64,000 bases of DNA from Solibacillus sp040274725 (GCA_040274725.1 JBEMAQ010000014.1:1-64000); one strand, 5' to 3'; counted from the first letter of the stretch, positions 35,785-44,837 are shown. Numbers and translations: made by a program. Notes: generated by a model from the sequence alone, not told the origin.

Positions 35785-36363
35785 TTATACACTCAAGCCA
35801 TATGCATTTACAAGCGCTCCTAAGCCACCTTGGTAGCCTGAACCAACCGCATTGAATTTCCAATCATTGCCGTGGCGGTATAGTTCACAAAATACAACCG
35901 CTGTTTCGATTGAGAAATCTTCCCCTAAATCAAAGCGTAAAATTTCTGAGCCTAAATCTTCATCTACTAAGCGCACAAAAGCATTCGTTACTTGTCCGAA
36001 GTTTTGGCGACGCGTTTCTGCATCGTGAATCGTTACGGTAATCGCAACACGATGTACATCAGCAGATACTTTGTTTAGATGAACTTTGATTTGCTCATCA
36101 TCCCCGTCACCCTCACCTGTACGATTATCGCCCGTATGCTCAATCGAACCGTCCTGGCTTACTAAGTTATTATAAAAAATGAAATCTGAATCCTGACGGC
36201 ATTTGCCCTGCTCATTTAATAAAAACGCCGAAGCATCTAAATCAAACTCAGCACCGCCATCAAAATTTTTCACGTCCCAGCCTAAGCCGACAATAATATT
36301 TTTCAGCGCTGGATTGTCCTTTGTTAAATCAATGCGTTGACCTTTACTTAACTGAATTGCCAC
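35785..36363 (-). CDS. TerD-family calcium-binding stress protein
   Basis: 192 residues from GTG at 36363 (AGGGGG upstream). All TerD hallmarks are present: LSKGQRIDLTKDNP, GLGWDVKNFDGGAEFDLDASAFLL, and GDNRTGEGDGDDEQI with the Asp/Glu calcium site, then AFVRLVD and ELYRHGNDWKFNAVGSGYQGGL. Equivalent to B. subtilis YceC/D/E. It lies alone between two hairpins at the 3' side of the terD group. Confidence 0.93.
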   Translation of the reverse strand: MAIQLSKGQRIDLTKDNPALKNIIVGLGWDVKNFDGGAEFDLDASAFLLNEQGKCRQDSDFIFYNNLVSQDGSIEHTGDNRTGEGDGDDEQIKVHLNKVSADVHRVAITVTIHDAETRRQNFGQVTNAFVRLVDEDLGSEILRFDLGEDFSIETAVVFCELYRHGNDWKFNAVGSGYQGGLGALVNAYGLSV

Positions 36364-36404
36364 AAAAATTCCCCCTAAGTAAGTATTCTATTTTATGATA
36401 GTGG

Positions 36405-36434
36405 AAATCCCCCACTTGTATGAGTGGGGGATTT
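36405..36434 (-). terminator. Hairpin between two terD genes
   Basis: A perfect AAATCCCCCACT/AGTGGGGGATTT stem. The T-run after it is poor, so it may attenuate rather than stop transcription, or protect an mRNA end. Confidence 0.65.
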
Positions 36435-36440
36435 ATCAAC

Positions 36441-37016
36441 TTAACCTACTTGTAAACCAAAGTCATTACATAATGCAGCTAAGCCACCTTGGTAGCCTGA
36501 GCCAATCGCTGCGAATTTCCACTCGCCGCCATGACGGTACAGCTCACCTACAACTAATGCTGTTTCGATTGAGAAATCCTCACCTAAATCATAGCGAATT
36601 AACTCATTTGCTCCGTCAAATACGCGAATATAAGCATTTGATACCATCCCGAAGTTTTGACCGCGACCTTCTGCGTCATGAATCGTTACCGTAAATGTGA
36701 TTTTTTCGATGTTTGCCGGTACAGCCGCTAAATCCACGTGTACAACCTCATCATCGCCTTCACCAACACCTGTTAAGTTATCGCCTGAGTGGACGACTGA
36801 GCCATTGCCGCCTGTTGTATTATTGTAAAATACGAAGCCCTCTGGACCTGTTACTTTGCCAGTCGCCTCTAATAAAAAGATTGACGCATCTAAATCGAAG
36901 TCATTGCCGCCATCATATTTATTCGTATCCCAACCTAAACCTACACTTACCTTTGTTAACCCTGGATTGGATTTTGTTAAATCAACTTTTTGACCTTTTG
37001 ATAATGAAACTACCAT
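36441..37016 (-). CDS. TerD-family calcium-binding stress protein
   Basis: 191 residues from ATG at 37016 with AGGAGAG nine bases upstream. Canonical TerD features: LSKGQKVDLTKSNPG, NDFDLDASIFLL, GDNLTGVGEGDDEVV with the acidic calcium site, and ELYRHGGEWKFAAIGSGYQGGL. Close in sequence to its neighbour at 35785, suggesting a local duplication. Twenty-three bases separate it from the upstream terD gene. Confidence 0.93.
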   Translation of the reverse strand: MVVSLSKGQKVDLTKSNPGLTKVSVGLGWDTNKYDGGNDFDLDASIFLLEATGKVTGPEGFVFYNNTTGGNGSVVHSGDNLTGVGEGDDEVVHVDLAAVPANIEKITFTVTIHDAEGRGQNFGMVSNAYIRVFDGANELIRYDLGEDFSIETALVVGELYRHGGEWKFAAIGSGYQGGLAALCNDFGLQVG

Positions 37017-37038
37017 GTGCAAATCTCTCCTTTTGTTA

Positions 37039-37656
37039 TCATGTATATTGTTTTACGACTTCACCAATTGAATTGTCCTGCGTGCCTGTTCCAATTGCCG
37101 CGAACTTCCATTCATTACCGTGACGATAAATTTCGCCAGTAATAAGCGTGCGCTGATCGGCGTAATTATCAGTTAAACTATATTTAAGAAGCTCTTGACG
37201 CGTCGTGTTATCCACAATACGAATGAAGGCATTTTGAATCATACCGAAATGCTGATTACGGTTTGCCGCATCATAAATATTTACAACAAAGATTAAGCGA
37301 TTGTACTCAGCAGGAATCGACTTTAGCTTGACGATAATTTGCTCATCATCGCCCTCGCCGGCACCGGTTAAGTTATCGCCTGCATGGGCAACAGCGCCAT
37401 TTAATACGTTTAAGTTCCCGAAATACACAACGTCCTCTCTTGAGGCTAAACGGTCATTCTTCAGTAAAATAACTGAGGCATCACAGTCAACATTAGCGGC
37501 TTTACTACTGCCTCCACCAAATAACCCACCTAAAAATCCGCCGCCCGATTTAGGCTGCTCCACTGGGTCCCAACCTAAACCAATCAATAGCTCATTTAAG
37601 CCTGCATTACCTTTCGTTAAATCAATACGTTGACCCTTTTGTAAATTAATAGACAC
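37039..37656 (-). CDS. TerD-family protein with glycine-rich insertion
   Basis: 205 residues from GTG at 37656 (GGAGG nine bases away). TerD core: LQKGQRIDLTKGNAG, ANVDCDASVILL, GDNLTGAGEGDDEQI, EIYRHGNEWKFAAIGTGTQ. It differs from its neighbours by a glycine-rich insertion (SGGGFLGGLFGGGSS) between the first strand and the acidic motif, a feature shared by YceE-like members. Second gene in the YceG-TerD-TerD order. Confidence 0.92.
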   Translation of the reverse strand: MSINLQKGQRIDLTKGNAGLNELLIGLGWDPVEQPKSGGGFLGGLFGGGSSKAANVDCDASVILLKNDRLASREDVVYFGNLNVLNGAVAHAGDNLTGAGEGDDEQIIVKLKSIPAEYNRLIFVVNIYDAANRNQHFGMIQNAFIRIVDNTTRQELLKYSLTDNYADQRTLITGEIYRHGNEWKFAAIGTGTQDNSIGEVVKQYT

Positions 37657-37782
37657 AAGTATCTTCCTCCTGACAAAGTAAAACGCCTCTAACTAAACAA
37701 AACTAACCATTTTTTGGTATAAATACCACTGTAAGGACATTTTATAATGAATTAATTATTTATTGCAAATTTAAGGTGCTGA

Positions 37783-39414
37783 CTATTTTAATTTTTTAGA
37801 AATTTTTCTGAATACTGATTTCAAATCCAACTTTCGCTCTTGTTCCTTCTCCTGCTTCACATGCAAAAGATCAGCTAATGTTTCATTAAAGCTAATTTTT
37901 TCTAGTCGATGTGTATTCAGTAATTGCCCTGTGATGAAATGCTCAATGCTAAGCGAACCACCTGGACTGTAAATAATCACATCAAAGCCAAGCATGCTCA
38001 AAAAGAGTAGCAGTACCGCATCCTGGCGCTGCATTTGTCCACTCGCCTCTTCCTTGAAAATAAGCACTGTCGGATTCGTATAGCTATAGTCAAATTGCTG
38101 ATACAGACGGAAAATCTCCTCTGGTACAAGCATAAGCTGGCCAAATAAATATTGCTGATGCTCTTGCTTTGACTGCTGCGCGGTCGGCAAAATAAAATCA
38201 CTATCAATCAAACGAATCATCGTCCGTGCCACATTGCGCTGTGCACCAAGCGGCATATTTTTGCATGGCCAAATGGCGAGCTGTAGCATCTTCTCTACAT
38301 CTAGTCGGCCATTCGTTCTCGCATCACGCATATGAAATTGCATATTGCTTTTTTGTAACGGCAACAGCGGGAATGTCGTCGCCGTGTATGTCATTTCCTG
38401 CTCATAAATGCGACGGATTTTTTGCGCATAATCAAGTTGATTAAAAGGCACGCCCTCCACCTTCGCAAATAGCACCGGCAAATACACAACACCTTCCTCA
38501 TCCGTAAAGCCCTCACGTAAATAAACTTGCGCATCATGCAAAATAAATAGCTCATCATATGTCGTATTTAATATACGTGTGCGCGTTTCATACTCAGCGT
38601 ATTTCCATGGGTAATTGAGTGCCGAATGATTGTAGAGCTGCTCGGTCACCTGCTCAGATGCACGCGATGTAATCGTCTGCACATGAATCGGCTTATCAAA
38701 CGGGAAATCAAACAGCTCCGTCGTTTGTGCTAAGCGCTCTGTTGGTATGTCCGTAATGCCGTATTTCTGAAAAATATCTGTCCCGTCCGGTTCAAAAATG
38801 ACAACATCACAGCCAAATAAGTATAAAAAATATAAAAAATAAACTTCACTTTCTTTTGCTGGACCATACCATAATACCCGCGGCACCTGCATTTCAAACG
38901 GTGTAGCCTTTAACCACTGCGGGAAAAAATGATCCGACCATTTCACAAAATCTAAAAAAATACGCTGCAATTGATTACTCATTAAACGCGGGTAGCGTAT
39001 TTGTAAAAACTCTAGCCATGTACGAAGCGTTTGAATGAAATGGTCGCGGTACGGTGTATTCATGAGCGGTAATAGCTGCTTGCCTGCAAAAAATGCCATA
39101 AAGCGATTGAGTGAAATCGGATTTTCTCGGTGTAGCTGTAAGATATTAACGATTTCTGTACGCTTTTGTGGATCAATGACTTTTGGCAAATTATGAAACA
39201 GTAACGTCCAGTCCACACCTTTACCAATAAGGGTATAAAGATATTCCTGCATCTCGTATTCACTATCATCAATGCCTAGTATTTGCTTTGCGACACGTGT
39301 GTATGTTAGTTCCGTTCCATTCTGCAAATAAATTGGACGAGCATGTAGCCGCGTACTAATAATTTCTTCCCACGATCTCATATCACGCTCTAAATTATGT
39401 GGCACTAATTTCAT
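37783..39414 (-). CDS. yceG: YceG-family component of the Ter stress module
   Basis: 543 residues without signal peptide. The protein has two copies of a Rossmann-like half: VPRVLWYGPAKESEVYFLYFLYLFGCDVVIFEPDG near 190 and NPTVLIFKEEASGQMQRQDAVLLLFLSMLGFDVIIYSPGG near 440. This internal duplication is typical for B. subtilis YceG, described as a component of a biosynthetic module. Its reaction is unknown. First gene of the terD group in transcription order; GGAG stands ten bases before the ATG. Confidence 0.87.
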   Translation of the reverse strand: MKLVPHNLERDMRSWEEIISTRLHARPIYLQNGTELTYTRVAKQILGIDDSEYEMQEYLYTLIGKGVDWTLLFHNLPKVIDPQKRTEIVNILQLHRENPISLNRFMAFFAGKQLLPLMNTPYRDHFIQTLRTWLEFLQIRYPRLMSNQLQRIFLDFVKWSDHFFPQWLKATPFEMQVPRVLWYGPAKESEVYFLYFLYLFGCDVVIFEPDGTDIFQKYGITDIPTERLAQTTELFDFPFDKPIHVQTITSRASEQVTEQLYNHSALNYPWKYAEYETRTRILNTTYDELFILHDAQVYLREGFTDEEGVVYLPVLFAKVEGVPFNQLDYAQKIRRIYEQEMTYTATTFPLLPLQKSNMQFHMRDARTNGRLDVEKMLQLAIWPCKNMPLGAQRNVARTMIRLIDSDFILPTAQQSKQEHQQYLFGQLMLVPEEIFRLYQQFDYSYTNPTVLIFKEEASGQMQRQDAVLLLFLSMLGFDVIIYSPGGSLSIEHFITGQLLNTHRLEKISFNETLADLLHVKQEKEQERKLDLKSVFRKISKKLK

Positions 39415-39600
39415 AACTCCATCACTCCAATTCGTTCTACATTGGACTCTCTATTATGTACGTTTCACATAGGGAATCAGTTTCATTTTTTACACAATTT
39501 CCTCTCAGTTTTCTACACTATTTTTTTATATTCCCCTAAATTGCACAATCTAATGAATTATTTGCAATGTGTTATCGACTATTTTCTTGATAAAAATGTG

Positions 39601-39637
39601 AAAAAAACGCCGATTCAAGCGTTCGAATCGACGTTTA
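39601..39637 (-). terminator. Terminator of the 39639 gene
   Basis: AAACG-c-CGATTC pairs with GAATCG-a-CGTTT, and a T-run follows on the minus strand. Confidence 0.8.
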
Positions 39638-39638
39638 T

Positions 39639-40385
39639 TTATTCTAGTACAACCAATTTCCCTTTATGATCCTTTGCATTAAGCACTACCTCTTCACCTT
39701 GCCACTTAACAATCGCCGTTTCCTTTGCATACGCCTCGTCCATATAAACAAAAAATCGATTGTGCCACTCAGCTGATACAACCTCGCCGCGCTTAGCCTC
39801 AACTAATGGCTCTAAACCATAACCCCCTTGCTCATAACGATAAAACGCAAGTGCTGGCCGTTCGTCAATCGTCACCGCAAATACGGTCCATTCCCCGTCA
39901 ATCCACTCCCCCTTCTTTTCGACAGAGGGCAACTGTTGCTCTAACGAATAGGACTGATAGCTTGTCGTAATTGTTTGCCAAAGACCGTCTTGCATTGGAT
40001 ACTCACCCTTCGTCCAGTACGACGTTTGTGCTACATCCCCATCTTCTCCCACACGTAACATTACTCCCGCTAGCGTTGTATCCTTGCGGTGAACTGAAAA
40101 TTCCCCCACCTGGTATCCTGGCTCATACACTTCCGGCTCAATAATAAACTGCTGCTGCGGATACGTTTCCTCCAAATACACTAGTAATTGCTCGTAGCGC
40201 TTTTCATGCGTCACTTCGCGGTATGTAGGATAGTACAAATACCAACCTATATAAACTACAATAACAACACCTGTCACAATCCACGCCCACTTTTCACGTT
40301 TACGTAGCAAAAACCAGCTCACGCAAATAAGTACGAATGCTCCAAAGGCAAGGAGCAGAAAGAGTATATTTTCAGCAGGGCTCAT
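39639..40385 (-). CDS. Hypothetical two-helix membrane protein with extracellular domain
   Basis: 248 residues from ATG at 40385 with AAGGAAG eight bases upstream; a GTG at 40394 is less well placed. Two membrane helices (about 7-25 and 34-50) precede a soluble, mostly beta domain of 190 residues. No catalytic motif is visible and I do not recognise the family. It lies between the Ter cluster and the lysine-dehydrogenase-like gene, apparently alone. Confidence 0.75.
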   Translation of the reverse strand: MSPAENILFLLLAFGAFVLICVSWFLLRKREKWAWIVTGVVIVVYIGWYLYYPTYREVTHEKRYEQLLVYLEETYPQQQFIIEPEVYEPGYQVGEFSVHRKDTTLAGVMLRVGEDGDVAQTSYWTKGEYPMQDGLWQTITTSYQSYSLEQQLPSVEKKGEWIDGEWTVFAVTIDERPALAFYRYEQGGYGLEPLVEAKRGEVVSAEWHNRFFVYMDEAYAKETAIVKWQGEEVVLNAKDHKGKLVVLE

Positions 40386-40414
40386 ACAGGACACTTCCTT
40401 TCACGTAGCCATTC

Positions 40415-40443
40415 AAAAAGCATGCAGGAATTTCCTGCATGCT
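40415..40443 (-). terminator. Terminator of the dehydrogenase gene
   Basis: AGCATGCAGGAA and TTCCTGCATGCT, a perfect 12-base stem followed by TTTTT on the minus strand. Confidence 0.92.
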
Positions 40444-40448
40444 CCCCA

Positions 40449-41621
40449 TCACCACTTCACAATCATTGCTGAACGATGTGAAATTTCCTTAATATCAATA
40501 TGACGCTTCGCCATTTCCTTGATAAACTCGCGTCCTGGTACAACCGTTTCCGGTGCAAATACGCCGCGCTCTACAATCGTGCCGCGCCCAATCATTTGAG
40601 CCACGACCGAAATTGTACTCGCTGTTGCACGCGCCATTGCGGTAATATTTTGCTCTATGTCTTTGCGCACAATCATTTCATATTCATACGTAATGTGTTC
40701 CTCGGACTTTTCACCCGTTACAATCGCACGCAGTAGCACCGCATCTACCTTTTTACCAAGGTCCAGCTTTTTCTTCAGCACTTCACGTGTCACCTCGCGC
40801 ACATTTACCTCATGCCCGCTTGCTTCTACTATATTTGTCTTATCAAGGAAGCCAAGGTCCGCAAGTAGCTTAAATTTCTCTGCATGCCCCTTGTAGCGAA
40901 TCGTTTTGTACTCCAGTGTTTTTACATTTGGGAATGTTTTATATAGCGTCGAAGTACCACCTGATGTATAAAATGCTTCTAATACACCAAACTCATCAAA
41001 ATAAATCGGCTCAATGCCTGACAGTGACGGTACCTCGATTAACTTGCCCTTCTCGATAATCTTTGACGGCTCTGTATAATGATCAAATACCCCGTCAAGT
41101 GAGAACACGCGCGTATAATGCAGCGGTGGCTTTGGCTCAGTTGGAATACCGCCAACAAATAATTTAATCGACTCCACCTCATCAAGCTTTGTTGCACCAT
41201 AGCCTGTCAAAATATTAATCATCCCTGGTGCCACACCTAAATCCGGTACAATCGTTACACCCTTCGCCTTTGCCGCATCATGCAAGGCAAGTACATTTTC
41301 TGTCGCACCACCAATATGGCCACCTAAATCGACAGCGTGTACCCCCGCTTCAATCGCTGCTTTTACGACGCGCTCATTGTACGAATAAAATAAGGCATTG
41401 ACCGCGACATCCCCCTGTGCAATGACCTCACGTAGGCTATCATCACATTCTGCATGTAGCTCCACTACTTCAATTTTTGATGTCGCAAGCGTATCAACAA
41501 ACGCCTGTGCCATACTTACATTCATATCTGCTAAAATAACTTTTGCTACATCCTCACTCATCAATAAATCACGTGCAACCTCTTTCCCCATTAAACCTGC
41601 ACCTAACACAACTACTTTCAT
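40449..41621 (-). CDS. Saccharopine-dehydrogenase-family oxidoreductase, probable lysine 6-dehydrogenase
   Basis: 390 residues. N-terminal Rossmann site VVVLGAGLMGKEVARDL, then HAVDLGGHIG, PDLGVAPGMINILTGYG and KTLEYKTIRYKGHAEKFKLL, the layout of lysine 6-dehydrogenases known from Geobacillus. The enzyme would oxidise lysine to aminoadipate semialdehyde (cyclising to piperideine-6-carboxylate) with NAD. The aldehyde dehydrogenase encoded 230 bases upstream on the same strand supplies the next step, which supports the assignment. A saccharopine reductase role is the alternative. AAAGGGG is seven bases before the ATG. Confidence 0.82.
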   Translation of the reverse strand: MKVVVLGAGLMGKEVARDLLMSEDVAKVILADMNVSMAQAFVDTLATSKIEVVELHAECDDSLREVIAQGDVAVNALFYSYNERVVKAAIEAGVHAVDLGGHIGGATENVLALHDAAKAKGVTIVPDLGVAPGMINILTGYGATKLDEVESIKLFVGGIPTEPKPPLHYTRVFSLDGVFDHYTEPSKIIEKGKLIEVPSLSGIEPIYFDEFGVLEAFYTSGGTSTLYKTFPNVKTLEYKTIRYKGHAEKFKLLADLGFLDKTNIVEASGHEVNVREVTREVLKKKLDLGKKVDAVLLRAIVTGEKSEEHITYEYEMIVRKDIEQNITAMARATASTISVVAQMIGRGTIVERGVFAPETVVPGREFIKEMAKRHIDIKEISHRSAMIVKW

Positions 41622-41639
41622 ATGAACATCCCCTTTGCT

Positions 41640-41790
41640 CTATCAATTGCGCCTCGGCGTAATTGGTCCAGATTTTTTTCGAGTTTACTCGAAAACCTCC
41701 TTTAAAAAATCTGTGATATCCGCCGGAAGCTTATTTTCATTCAGCAAGTTTCCCATCACTTGTTGAAAAAGCTAAACTAATATTCATTAC
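41640..41790 (-). other. Structured leader or intergenic repeat upstream of the dehydrogenase
   Basis: Three hairpins in 150 bases: CAATTGCGCC/GGCGTAATTG (41644-41665), TTTTCGAGT/ACTCGAAAA (41677-41697), and CAGCAAGT/ACTTGTTG (about 41746-41769). A GGAGG-like site sits at 41695-41700 and an open frame without a start codon runs from it into the dehydrogenase start (ATGA overlap). It does not resemble the lysine riboswitch. It may be a regulatory leader or a dispersed repeat. Confidence 0.45.
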
Positions 41791-41850
41791 TTTTATTAAA
41801 TAAAAACAAATTTTGCTGAAAGAAAATAAAATTCGTTTGTTAACTTATGA

Positions 41851-43329
41851 TTATTCGTTATCAATCTGTGCGCGCTGCAATTTCCCACTGTAATCAATGT
41901 ACACACTCTTCCATTCTGTATACACATCAAGCGCGGCCTGCCCTGAATCGCGGTGTCCATTTCCTGTCCCTTTCGTCCCACCAAACGGCAAGTGAATCTC
42001 AGCACCCGTCGTCCCTGCATTGACATAGACAATCCCCGTATCAAGACGCTCCTGCGCTTTAAATATTGTATTCACATCGCGTGAAAAAATAGAACTCGAC
42101 AAACCAAACTTCACGCTATTATTGACCTCAATCGCCTCATCCAAGCTCGACACTTCAATCAAGCTCAGCACTGGACCAAAAATTTCCTCCTGTGCAATGA
42201 CCATATCTGAGGTAACATTTGTAAAAATTGTTGGCTCAAAATAAAAACCATTGTCATATGGAGGCTCTGTCAAAGCACGACCGCCTAAAAGTAACGTAGC
42301 TCCTTCCTGCTTGCCAAGCTGCACATAATGATTAATTTTCTCTAGTGCAGCGCGGTTAATAACAGGACCTACCTTTACAGACGAATCTAAACCGTCACCT
42401 ATTTTTAATGTACGGGCCCGCGCGAGGAGACGCTCTGTTAGCTCAGCTTTCACGTCCTTATGAACAATGACACGACTACAGGCTGTACAGCGCTGTCCTG
42501 CTGTACCAAATGCACTCCACAAGATACCATCTACTGCTAAATCTAAATCGGCATCATCCATTACAATGACAGCATTTTTACCGCCCATCTCAAGCGAAAT
42601 CTTTTTCAAATGTCGCCCACCAAGCTCCGCCACCTTACTGCCTGTTGTCGTAGAGCCTGTAAATGAGATTACGCGCACATCTGGATGTTCTATCAGTGCA
42701 GTACCAATCGTTGGCCCTGCACCAAAAACGACGTTAAACACACCTTTTGGCAAACCAATCTCCTGACAAATTTCTGCGAGCATTTTTGCCATAAACGGCG
42801 TTTCATTCGATGGTTTCCAAACAACAGTATTCCCTGCTACAAGCGCTGGAAAGGCCTTCCACGTTGCGATTGCAATCGGGAAATTCCATGGTGTTATAAG
42901 ACCGACAACACCAATTGGTGCTCGCACACTTAGTGCAAATTTATTCGGAAGCTCTGACGGCACCGTTTCGCCAAAAAGACGTCTGCCCTCACCCGCCATA
43001 TAAAGCGCCATGTCAATCCCTTCCTGCACCTCGCCGCGCGCTTCTTCTATTACTTTTCCCATCTCACGTGTTAGCATTTCGGCAATTTCTTCCTTGCGCT
43101 CACGCAACTTAAAGCCAATTGCATATAAATAGTCCGCGCGTTTCGGTGCAGGTACTTGCGCCCACAACCTTTGGGCACGCTTTGCACTTTCTACAGCATG
43201 CGCTAGCTCATCCGCGGTAGAAAGTGGCACCCCGCCAAGTACCTCACCATTTGCTGGATTGACTACAGGCAAACTTTGCTGCGCCAAACTCTCTTGCCAA
43301 GCACCGTCAATAAAGTTCGCTATTTTCAT
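41851..43329 (-). CDS. NAD(P)-dependent aldehyde dehydrogenase, probable aminoadipate-semialdehyde dehydrogenase
   Basis: 492 residues from ATG at 43329 (AAAGGAG eight bases upstream). Full ALDH signature: ITPWNFPIAIATWKAFPAL, SFTGSTTTGSKVAELGG, the general base LEMGGKN, the nucleophile GTAGQRCTACSRV, and EEIFGPVLSL. The C-terminal GAEIHLPFGGTKGTGNGHRD region resembles family 7-like piperideine-6-carboxylate dehydrogenases. With the downstream dehydrogenase it would convert lysine to 2-aminoadipate. Other semialdehyde substrates are possible. Confidence 0.88.
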   Translation of the reverse strand: MKIANFIDGAWQESLAQQSLPVVNPANGEVLGGVPLSTADELAHAVESAKRAQRLWAQVPAPKRADYLYAIGFKLRERKEEIAEMLTREMGKVIEEARGEVQEGIDMALYMAGEGRRLFGETVPSELPNKFALSVRAPIGVVGLITPWNFPIAIATWKAFPALVAGNTVVWKPSNETPFMAKMLAEICQEIGLPKGVFNVVFGAGPTIGTALIEHPDVRVISFTGSTTTGSKVAELGGRHLKKISLEMGGKNAVIVMDDADLDLAVDGILWSAFGTAGQRCTACSRVIVHKDVKAELTERLLARARTLKIGDGLDSSVKVGPVINRAALEKINHYVQLGKQEGATLLLGGRALTEPPYDNGFYFEPTIFTNVTSDMVIAQEEIFGPVLSLIEVSSLDEAIEVNNSVKFGLSSSIFSRDVNTIFKAQERLDTGIVYVNAGTTGAEIHLPFGGTKGTGNGHRDSGQAALDVYTEWKSVYIDYSGKLQRAQIDNE

Positions 43330-43432
43330 GCTATCCACTCCTTTTAATCTAAAAAAGCAATTTCACACTCTAATAATTCGACATTTTCTACTTTAAACCC
43401 TTTTTACCTTAAAATATTTCGCCAACAATAAT

Positions 43433-43461
43433 AAAAACTCCGCGATTAATACTCCGCGAAG
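43433..43461 (-). terminator. Terminator of hemAT
   Basis: CTCCGCG (43438-43444) pairs with CGCGAAG (43455-43461) with one wobble, followed by a T-run on the minus strand. Confidence 0.65.
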
Positions 43462-43468
43462 CTCTAAT

Positions 43469-44755
43469 TTAAAATGATGTAATGGTTTCTTCTAATTTTG
43501 TCGCAGCCTCTTCTAGTCGCTCCGTTGAATCGCCAATCGTATTAACAATTTTCGTTAACCCACTTACTTGCTCACCAACGGATTTAAAATCATTAATCGT
43601 TGTATCAACTGCCACCGAAATACGTTCAAATGATTTTAGTGAATGTTCATTTTGCTCTAAGCCGCCTTGAACAAGCTCTTGAATTTGATGAATCGAATCC
43701 ACTACTTGTGAAGTGACCGTACTCGATACGTTAATCAAATCGGCAATTTGCTCCACCGACGTTTTCGTTTGATCCGCCAATTTTCGTACCTCATCCGCTA
43801 CTACCGCAAAGCCTTTCCCATGATCCCCCGCACGAGCTGCCTCAATGGCCGAGTTGAGTGCAAGTAAATTCGTTTGTCCTGCAATGCCCTTAACAATTTC
43901 AACGACCGCCTGAATTTCCAATGACGATGTATCGAGCCTTGCAACCATTTTTGTCATGTCAACCGCACGCTCATTAATTTCTTTATTTTGCTCACTTAAT
44001 AGAACCATTTGCGCATAACCTTCAGATGAGGCGACTTTCGTATCCGACGCATCCTCGACACTATTTTGCACATATATGTCCACATTTTTTGTGCTCGCCA
44101 TAAGCTCCAGTACCGCCTCATTCGTATCACGTGACTGTGCCTCCAGCGTTTTTGTAATATCCCCGATTACTTCTTTGACCTCGGCTTTTACTTGATTACT
44201 TTGATCTTCAAGAATTTTTGCTGAAACCCGTTCATATTCTTCTAGTACAAGTTGCTGCTCGAAGTTACATATTTTGCTAATTGCATTAATTGTTTTCTCT
44301 AACTCATCCTTTGGCAAATCAAGTGTAAAAACAACACTTCGTAACGTACTCTCTAGCTTTTGAAAGCCCGCTAAATACCACTTTGTCGTTAAGCCGATTT
44401 TCACATGCATCATCGACACATCCTTACGCTTTTCAATATACGCTTCATCAATTCGACCTTCTAGCATTTCGACAACATGATGGCGCAGTGTTTGGCGTAA
44501 ACGCTCTGATGTACTGTGCTCACTTATGATATCTTGAAACGTCTGGGCATTGCCGATAGCACCATAAAATGCCTCTACTACCTCTTTAATACGTACCTCT
44601 ACATAAGACTTTATTCGGCGAACGCGCTTTAAATCCTCAATAGTTAAGCCGATAATCTCCATTTGCAATAAACGATCTGGTTCATGAATAAAAATCCCAA
44701 CATTCGATGTATCCACTACCTCTATAACTTGCCGTTGTTTCTTTTTAAAAAACAT
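43469..44755 (-). CDS. hemAT: Globin-coupled aerotaxis transducer HemAT
   Basis: 428 residues from ATG at 44755 (AGGTG upstream). The N-terminal globin sensor (about 20-175) has the proximal His in SMMHVKIGLTTKWYLAGF (His117 with this start) and no membrane segment. The C-terminal half is the chemotaxis signalling coiled coil with NLLALNSAIEAARAGDHGKGF. B. subtilis HemAT binds oxygen at heme and signals to CheA. A sigma-D-like promoter lies about 60 bases upstream, fitting the motility regulon. Confidence 0.93.
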   Translation of the reverse strand: MFFKKKQRQVIEVVDTSNVGIFIHEPDRLLQMEIIGLTIEDLKRVRRIKSYVEVRIKEVVEAFYGAIGNAQTFQDIISEHSTSERLRQTLRHHVVEMLEGRIDEAYIEKRKDVSMMHVKIGLTTKWYLAGFQKLESTLRSVVFTLDLPKDELEKTINAISKICNFEQQLVLEEYERVSAKILEDQSNQVKAEVKEVIGDITKTLEAQSRDTNEAVLELMASTKNVDIYVQNSVEDASDTKVASSEGYAQMVLLSEQNKEINERAVDMTKMVARLDTSSLEIQAVVEIVKGIAGQTNLLALNSAIEAARAGDHGKGFAVVADEVRKLADQTKTSVEQIADLINVSSTVTSQVVDSIHQIQELVQGGLEQNEHSLKSFERISVAVDTTINDFKSVGEQVSGLTKIVNTIGDSTERLEEAATKLEETITSF

Positions 44756-44810
44756 TTCATCACACCTCATTCCATTTATTCGAATGACCGATTCATTTCA
44801 TTAACGACAC

Positions 44811-44837
44811 ATATCGATAGGGTTTTTACAGAATTTA
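44811..44837 (-). promoter_or_regulatory. Sigma-D-like (motility) promoter for hemAT
   Basis: On the minus strand TAAA (44834-44837), a 15-base spacer and ATCGATAT (44811-44818). The sigma-D consensus is TAAA-N15-GCCGATAT; six of eight -10 bases match and the spacing is exact. Confidence 0.55.

Noticed and set aside
41622..41850. Lysine riboswitch before the lysine-dehydrogenase-like gene
   Set aside because: The conserved L-box core was not found; the region only shows simple palindromes.
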